Positions 57,691 through 64,000 of a stretch of DNA of 64,000 nt are shown here, piece after piece. The stretch covers positions 823,579-887,578 of the forward strand of contig MNCI01023346.1 in NCBI GenBank assembly GCA_015680685.1, read 5' to 3'. How positions within the stretch are numbered: position 1 is the stretch's first letter; each line of letters starts with the position of its first letter. A program made the translations under genes and the position numbers. The notes below the pieces were generated by a model that saw nothing but the letters and a program-made list of their open reading frames with translations, was not told the DNA's origin and searched no databases. The stretch comes from Gnetum montanum (taxonomy: Eukaryota; Streptophyta; Gnetopsida; Gnetales; Gnetaceae).

Positions 57691-57702
57691 AGTCATGGGG
57701 TA
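57691..57702 (+). other. Polypurine tract of E3
   Basis: AGTCATGGGGTA directly precedes the TG of the 3' LTR. E1 has ATGGGGGTA at the same place. It is weakly purine-rich but correctly positioned. Confidence 0.55.
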
Positions 57703-58600
57703 TGATGAGTTGTGTTTTTTGGCTACGTCCACTGGGCCTCATCAACAAGGCCTTGTTGATGCATCATTTCATGCGTCGACAAGGCCCCATTAACATAGTG
57801 TTTGCTTTTTGGCTATAAATTCGCATCCACCAACTGCATTTATGGTAATTAGATTTTAGTAATAGTGGAGCTCTTGTAGTTTGTTTATTGAAAAGTTAGA
57901 ATATTTCTCCCGAGTGCCTACAGAAGGAGCCATTGAGTGTATGGATCTTTATTCGAGCATTGTTGTACCTAAGCATGATAGTGTGTGCGGTAATAAAGAT
58001 GAGCTTTTTGATAAACCTTGCAACATTTTGGATAGATTAAATATTTTATTTATGCATTTAATTTTTTCAATCATTTATTCAATATTTTTTAATAATTAAG
58101 CTAATTAAGATAATTATGCAGGTAAGTTAGAAAGATTAAATACATAAGCACGACCGCTTCGAGTATAACATGTATTCGCTTGGTAATCCTAATAGCATTA
58201 TTACTTGGCATGCCCAATAGTGTAGTGCTTGGTAACCCAATAGTGGATACGTGGGTTCAGGACGTGTATAGAAAATAGGATCAAATACTTATGTCAGAAG
58301 TAGCTAAAGATCAATAGGTTAGTTACATTGAATTAGCCATTAAATTACCTTGTTTTTCTCTCTATTAAGCACTAGGACTATACAACATAAACTTATAAAA
58401 ATCCTATGCCTCAATTACACCTAACCATACCATGTGCTTCACAAGTGTAATTGGGAAGATAACGAATGACTTTAGGGCAAGGTTCACTACCTAGAAGACT
58501 AGTGTACCAAAAGCTATAAAGTCCATGGGATTTGACTAGATAGCACGTGAACGCTTTGTGATTTTTATGGTTGGGCGTAGGGATCCCTTACCACTCATCA
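57703..58600 (+). repeat. 3' LTR of E3
   Basis: Begins TGATGAGTTGTG and ends CACTCATCA, followed by the duplication AGTAT (58601-58605). The U3 holds AGGCC/GTTGATG/GTCGAC repeats at 57733-57795, then TATAAATT at about 57815 and AATAAAGA at about 57992. Confidence 0.92.
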
Positions 58601-58605
58601 AGTAT

Positions 58606-58739
58606 GATGTGAACTTATGTTGTGCTTGTAGGTTATGTGATCATTGAGGTGTAGTCAATTTTAAGTAAACTTTGAAATAATCGACAATTTTGGATATCAA
58701 AGTAGTGTCAAGTGGTACTCTTTAGAGTAGTGTAGTTAC
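58606..58739 (+). repeat. 5' LTR of outer element E0, second part
   Basis: This continues from 12105 after removal of E3. The segment TATGTTGTGCTTGTAG is also found at 62958-62973 in the 3' LTR. It ends TACA two bases before the primer site. Confidence 0.75.
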
Positions 58740-58741
58740 AC

Positions 58742-58754
58742 TTGGTATCAAAGC
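58742..58754 (+). other. Primer binding site of E0 (initiator tRNA-Met type)
   Basis: TGGTATCAAAGCC differs at one position from TGGTATCAGAGCC, the usual complement of plant initiator tRNA-Met. Its position right after the LTR supports E0 being an LTR retrotransposon on the plus strand. Confidence 0.75.
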
Positions 58755-61700
58755 CAAGGTTTTGGCTCAAGTATAAGACATTTAGATACTTATATAAAGC
58801 ACTTACAAGTGATAAATGAGATATCTAAAAACAAGTGAAAATATGCAAATCTTACTCTTGTAGATGATCTAATTATGGGGATAGATGTTACAAGTAGACA
58901 ACATAATCATGCATCATCTACCAGGAGCATAAATGGCCTAAATACTTCAAGAGTTAGTTGATCCCAAGGAAATTCCTTTCTTATCAAAGTTGAGCTCAAA
59001 CACCAACATAAACTTACTCTAACTCAAATCTTTATATTAAGAAATTACGTGGAGAATCAATTGGATAATATTGAGAATATCTAGTTTTTGCAATCATAAT
59101 TCTATGTGGTAGAATTCAATATGATCAAATATGAAAGAAACAAATTCTCATCCACGAGTTGATCCTTATGATAACCTAGGAAGGTAGTCCCATCATAAAT
59201 TGAGTATGAGGTAATATGTAGAACCTCTATTTATTATTGCAATGTGATGCATTTGTATGTATGATTATTCTTATTTTCATTGATGTTACAAAAAATCTGG
59301 CATCGATAGCTCAATAAACTTAGTGTGATAATGTAGTAGTTTTATGTGTGTAGTGGTTTAATAATTAATTATCATTTGAGGATTTTGTCCTAATGGTGCC
59401 TTAATGGATCACCATGATTCATATAAGAAAATTGATAGTGTTTTAAATTGTTCTAATTGTAGGATCTCATGTTTGAGGAAAGTTTCCTCATGTCATTATT
59501 CCTAAGAAGAGGTATGGGTACAAAAAATTCTTACAAGTTTCAAAGTCTTAATTTTTGTATTCAAATTATCCTCATCAAGGATTTCATTTGGGTAATGGAG
59601 TAATAGTACTAAACGTGGATGATGATCCATCCGTATATGAAATAATGTAAAGCTTGGTTGCTAGCTTGTTAATGTTTAAATAAAGATGGATTTATGTACT
59701 ATGTTTTGATGCATAAATTTTGGACATAGCAACATCTCAAAAAAACTTGTTTAGGGAGACTACTACCTAGGGCGGCTCCCATATGGGTACGAAAACTTGG
59801 GAATAGTCTTAGTTGGAGAGGGCTATGTGATGTTAAACAGTTAGATGACCTTAGGTTAGGGCATTCAAAAGAAATATCAATTATTTGAGGAAAATAAAAC
59901 CTTTCAAGATAACATAAAAGGGTGAGCTACATTAGCTCTTGAAAATGAAATCTTAAGCAATCCAACATTCATAAACATACGAGGTTCTTAATGTAAACAT
60001 TTGACATGCAATAAATATTCACATTCACAATCCCTTGAATATAAATAAAAGACCGCCACGAAACTTAGCTTAAATGATCACAACATCTGATTGTTATCCT
60101 TAGCCCTAGTCCTTCTTTCTTCTTCCCTGATGCTTCGATTTGGAGAGAAAAATAGAGCAAGGATGCCGAAAACCAAAACCAAAACCCTTGTTCATAGCAG
60201 AAGATGGAGAAAAATCAAATACATTTTGCATGAAAATACACACCAATAAAAGTGCCAAAATCCACTACTGCTATGCTACAACCACTTGCCAATTCTTGCT
60301 ACAGGAGGAAAAAAACCTGCTGCTGTTGGATAGAAAACGTAGTTGCTGCAAGAACAAAAACCCCCACTAATGTAGGAACAAACTGTTGTGTGTTGCTGCT
60401 ACCATTGCATGTTGCTATTCACTATTACATGTCGTCACTCATTATTGTTACCATCGCTATTCATCGTCGCGCGTCGCCTCTTGTCGCTTGCTACCACATT
60501 GCTATCCTTGGCCCTTGTCATTGCACTACTTACCCTTGGTCCTCATTGTTGCATTACTCACCTTGAGAGAGAGAGAGAGGAAGAGAGATGTATCCTATGG
60601 TTGCTATTGCCTCCCTTTTATCAGCAACTCCCTGCATCAATGACTTTGAAAGCTCACCAAGAACAGTTTTCTAAAATTAAAGTAGCCCCTAAAATTACCC
60701 ACTACCACCAACGCAAAACGTTTCTTACTGCTACCACCACCATCGCTAATATATTTTGGTTCTTACATTTTCATGTTATTTATAATTTTATTATGTCTAT
60801 AATTTTCTTATATCTATTAGACAATATAAATGTATATGCTATTGTTAATCATGGACTTACTTAGATAAGAAAGGAATTAAGCCTCCAAATAATGAAGTAA
60901 GAAGACTAACTATCCAAACCTAGTAGATTCTAGATTTCTAGTATTATTCCATACTCTGTATGGTGTAAGGTGACAGGCATATTTTTTTTAAAGTTCCAAT
61001 TAAGTGAAGCTACCAAGGGCAAAGTTCAAGCATGACTAACAATGCAACAATGCTATGGAAGTGCTAGAGTATCTAATACCGAATCATCTATTGATGTGTA
61101 AATTTGGTACTAAATAGTGGAGGGTGGTTGAACCCATAAAAGCCTTGTTATTTTTAGGTGGGTTACATGTCTAGAGGCTCATGCAATTTATTTAAATAAT
61201 TAAGGCAAGAATCCATAAAAGGTTGAAACAGAAGTCTTGAATGGCTTGGCATCCATGCTTAAATGTTTTTAATATTCTAAAGTTTTACATACATATTTAA
61301 GGATAAAAAATTAACATTTGAGAAAACCTTTCATAAACTACACAATCAAAAACATGGTTGGAAAACTCATAGTATTCTTAATTTTCATGGGATTGAGACT
61401 TATTGGTCATGACTAATGTTGATGAATGACAATAATCTCTTATAACAATAAATAATTTAAGGGTTTCATGATACCTCTCATTGAAGCACCTCTATGTATC
61501 ATGTAATTTGTCTCAAGTAATGGATTCAAATCATGAAATTATACCCTAGCGATTAGAATAATAAGTCATGGCCCCATGCTTAACATGGAAGATGTTGGCA
61601 TCAACACTATGATGCAGTGACTTGTAGTTTAAGAGTAATGGAAGGTATGAAAGGACTATTAGGATCATCTTTGTCATAAGTAAATAGTGGATTTAATGGA

Positions 61701-61965
61701 TAAGTTTCTATACACACCATCTTCCTTCCATATATAACTTCTTACATAGGTGGAGATTAGGAAAAATTACTTTCTATCAATGTGGTAAGATGCTTTGGGT
61801 TGCCTACAAATATTGTGTTAGCTAAAGATTCTTATTTATAGGAGATTTTGGCAAAGATTATTCTTGATGCCAAGTGCTTTGTTAAGTATGCCACAAGCGT
61901 TTCAAGCTTTAACCATGTTAATAAAAGGTAGGGAATGTGATCTTCTATTAGGATAGTTTATGCCC

Positions 61966-61966
<1 letters not shown>

Positions 61967-62019
<53 letters not shown>
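61967..62019. repeat. (GA)n microsatellite
   Basis: An uninterrupted AG/GA dinucleotide run of about 53 bp inside the decayed E0 element. It is likely length-variable. Confidence 0.97.
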
Positions 62020-62022
<3 letters not shown>

Positions 62023-62059
62023 CAAAAGGTAACAAAAAGAGGATAGAATGTATTACACT

Positions 62060-62205
62060 CCAAACATTTCTCAAAGGGAAGGAAATGCCAAAAATATTTC
62101 TTAAAAGAGGATGAAATGTCCTAAACTTTTCTCAAAGGGAATGGAATGCCCCAAATTTATCAAAGGCAAGAGAATGATCCAAGGTTCTAAAGAGAAGGAA
62201 TGAAG
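62060..62205. repeat. Short diverged tandem repeats after the microsatellite
   Basis: The phrase TCTCAAAGGGAAGGAAATGCC and relatives occur about four times at roughly 35-40 bp intervals. They are probably derived from slippage of a purine-rich sequence. Confidence 0.55.
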
Positions 62206-62706
62206 ACCTCAAAATTTCTACACAACTGTATCACTACAGTGAATAGAAAAATTATTTGTATTTTAAGGAAGACCTTAATCTAGGTAAAAAGGTTGTCACT
62301 ATTTTCCTAAAAAAAGACAATCCTTTTCTTCCTTAACTTATGTTTCTTGACTATCTTTAAACCTCTATTGGATGTCAAATTGAGTTCAAAATTATACTTT
62401 ACAATTGATATCCCTAGCCATTGGACTTTCTTATTTGTAATTATCAAATGGGCTTTGAGTTGTTTAATACCATCAATATCCACTTCATTCTCCACATTTA
62501 AAAACTTCATAAAAAAAGACTTAAACTTCGATGATATTATTTTTGTTAAGTGGGAGAGAATTTAGAGAGTATGCCTTATTGGTGGTTTGAAGGTTGCTTT
62601 CCTTTTCAAACAAGAACAAGAAGGACTATGGATATCCAATTGAGTTCAATGCTAAATTAACCATTTCCATATTTAAGACCTACATAGTCATGATTTTTTA
62701 GCATAA

Positions 62707-62995
62707 TGTCACAAGGATATGTAAATAACTTGGGCTTTGTCTTTTGGTATAGGCACTTTCCATACTTTACGGAGAAGAGGTTTAGGACTAAATGCATGTC
62801 ATATAGGGGGGTGTCCTAGTTCTCTCAAGGATTATTATCTCTTATGTACTTACGATCATTCTTTGTGAACATTGTATGTGCTCTCGTCATAGTGGTCATA
62901 GTGCTTATATAATTACCAAGGCATAATAGTGATGGACTAATGTATGTTGTAAAACTATGTTGTGCTTGTAGATTCTATGATCGTTAGAGTGCTTA
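62707..62995 (+). repeat. 3' LTR of E0, interrupted by the copia-like element
   Basis: This matches 11849-12105 plus 58606-58655. It stops at GCTTA (62991-62995), where the LTR of the next element begins. The rest should lie beyond that element, outside the window. Confidence 0.7.
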
Positions 62996-63757
62996 TGATG
63001 GGAATGCTAAACATGATCAACTAATGAGGAGCTCTCATGGATTCCATAATCCAAGCTCTCTCAATGTCACAAAAATAGCAAATTTGAACAAGAAAAAAAT
63101 GAAAGCTTTATTCTTCCTCAAATTTAAGAAATTACAGCTAAAAGGAAGCAAAAATTCCTAAGGATAGATAAAAGATTCAATCAAATTCTTACAAACACTC
63201 AATCAAAGAAATCATACTTTCACATGGATGATGATCAAGGCACTTAGCTAAGACTCTATCTCTCTCTACTCTTCTTTCAACTCCCTAGACTCTCTCTTCT
63301 TTTCCTAGACTATCTTTTTTAACCAAATAGAAGGCTCAATAGGTCTATTTATATGATCCCCCCTTGTCTCTTCATCTTACCTCTTTAATTTCAAAATTTA
63401 AATTTTTAAAAACTCGTAGGAAATTATCTCATGTCTCTCTAGGATGTCTTAGAGGAGAATGGGATGTCTCACTTGAAAGTGGCTATTAACAGTTGGAACG
63501 TCTTGAAATCATGTGGGATGTCTCAAATGAGATGTCTCACCTGTAATTGGGACATTTCACCTATAAGGACAAAATACAAAGATGCTTTTTTCAAGGACTG
63601 GAATCTTTAGACACCTCCAAACAAGTTCCCATACCCCCTAGAACCTCCCAAACCCATCAAAATAGTTCCGAAACACTTCCAAATATACCAAAACTCTAGG
63701 GAAAGATCCCATCAATGGATATATGTTACATTAGCTTGTTTGATGTCCACATCAACA
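62996..63757 (-). repeat. 3' LTR of a copia-like element
   Basis: Read on the minus strand it starts TGTTGATGTGGACATCAA, has a CATATAAATAG TATA box near 63346-63356 and ends CCCATCA. A purine tract GAAGGAGGAGGG (63758-63769) precedes it. The purine tract and LTR start resemble those of plant Ty1/copia elements, but without pol in the window the class is tentative. Confidence 0.7.
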
Positions 63758-63769
63758 CCCTCCTCCTTC
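63758..63769 (-). other. Polypurine tract of the copia-like element
   Basis: GAAGGAGGAGGG on the minus strand abuts the TG of the LTR. It sets the orientation of the element and shows its body lies to the right. Confidence 0.8.
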
Positions 63770-63878
63770 AAAAGACTCTTGGTTCCCACACAAGAGAACT
63801 TTACACTTGGGATAGCTATTACCCCCTCACATAAGCCATAATTCACACATAAACCAAAGCACAACATACATGAATTGG

Positions 63879-63998
63879 TTAGAGCTCACACATTTTGTCG
63901 ATACCATCCAAAACTTCCTCAAACCAATTCCCTTCTTCCATTTTTTTCCTCTTCTTCACCTTATTCTTCTTGCTATTTGGAAGACTACCATCAAGCTT
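63879..63998 (-). CDS. C-terminal end of a copia-like element ORF (partial)
   Basis: The frame is open from the window edge to TAA (63879-63881), giving about 39 residues. It is strongly basic in the middle (S-K-K-N-K-V-K-K-R-K-K) and then acidic and aromatic up to the end. It stops about 110 bp before the purine tract, where the end of the last element ORF is expected. I cannot name the domain. No start is visible. Confidence 0.45.
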   Translation of the reverse strand, partial: KLDGSLPNSKKNKVKKRKKMEEGNWFEEVLDGIDKMCEL

Positions 63999-64000
63999 CC

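Larger units (their letters stand above)
12106..58600 (+). mobile_element. E3: Athila-like Ty3 LTR retrotransposon, interrupted by E2 and E5
   Basis: The LTRs at 12106-12883 and 57703-58600 share sequence throughout, and 5-bp direct repeats AGTAT (12101-12105 and 58601-58605) flank the whole. Removing E2 (13641-22657) and E5 (25460-49791) leaves about 13 kb in the order LTR, tRNA-Asp-type primer site, gag, protease, reverse transcriptase, RNase H, integrase, extra ORF, purine tract, LTR. The reverse transcriptase motif FMDDF, the primer site and the extra ORF after pol fit the Athila lineage of plant Ty3 elements. All coding parts carry stops and frameshifts, so it is inactive. The LTRs differ at many sites, mostly transitions, so the insertion is old. 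Confidence 0.88.
58755..62706 (+). mobile_element. E0 internal region, strongly decayed
   Basis: About 4 kb lie between the E0 primer site and the E0 3' LTR. Coding content is almost gone. At about 61860-61935 one frame has M-P-x-x-L-x-x-M-P-Q-A-F-Q-A-L, which may be a relic of the reverse transcriptase M-P-F-G-L...P-A-T-F-Q segment. The area 60060-60650, with overlapping open frames, has no known domain. Whether E0 is copia or a chromovirus is open. Confidence 0.4.

Noticed and set aside
58742-58754. tRNA gene at the TGGTATCA sequence
   Set aside because: Only the complement of a tRNA 3' end is present, which is a primer binding site and not a tRNA gene.
60386-60864. Overlapping plus-strand open frames of 85-158 residues
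   Set aside because: Cys/His/Leu/Ser-rich translations from a CT-rich stretch in three frames. No consistent frame, domain or splice context.

Overview
The window is a piece of a large, repeat-dense land-plant nuclear genome. Evidence for this is a spliced pathogenesis-related (thaumatin-like) gene with short GT-AG introns, AT-rich DNA, and about 50 kb of nested LTR retrotransposons of the plant Ty3 lineages Athila and Tat. The density of old, mutated, mutually inserted elements suggests a big genome such as a gymnosperm, but the sequence alone does not prove the clade. There are scaffold joints (single N at 12799, 17901, 37380, 37976, 47053, 47441; a 69-N run at 35641-35709).

Layout. 1-1005: remains of two LTRs in opposite orientation. 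1006-3719: non-coding DNA with local tandem duplications. 3720-4886 (minus strand): the only convincing host gene, a three-exon, 322-residue thaumatin-like protein with a signal peptide and a Ser/Pro/Thr-rich C-terminal extension ending in a hydrophobic tail (possible GPI anchor). 4887-11848: non-coding DNA with its promoter and several tandem repeats. 11849-63757: a retrotransposon nest. The outermost element (E0, tRNA-iMet-type primer site) has its 5' LTR split by E3 (12106-58600, target duplication AGTAT), an Athila-like Ty3 element. E3 is split twice: in gag by E2 (13641-22657, duplication CCCAC) and just before reverse transcriptase by E5 (25460-49791, duplication ATATT/ATATC), a Tat-like Ty3 element on the minus strand. 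E5 carries E1 (32763-37379) between protease and reverse transcriptase. A further copia-like LTR (62996-63757) sits in the 3' LTR of E0, and its element runs off the right edge.

E1, E2 and E3 are one family: similar LTRs, a tRNA-Asp-type primer site, the same gag, a conserved spacer, and remains of an extra ORF before the 3' LTR (plant-transposon-type domain, coiled coil, conserved CPW...AW C-terminus). E3 has pol. E2 keeps gag and the extra ORF but no pol, and E1 is shorter still, so these look like non-autonomous derivatives. E5 is unusual in having arrays of small hairpin-forming repeats at its module borders and a multi-exon gene-like region antisense to it. All element genes are decayed, with many TAG stops and G-to-A/C-to-T changes that fit methylation-driven deamination.
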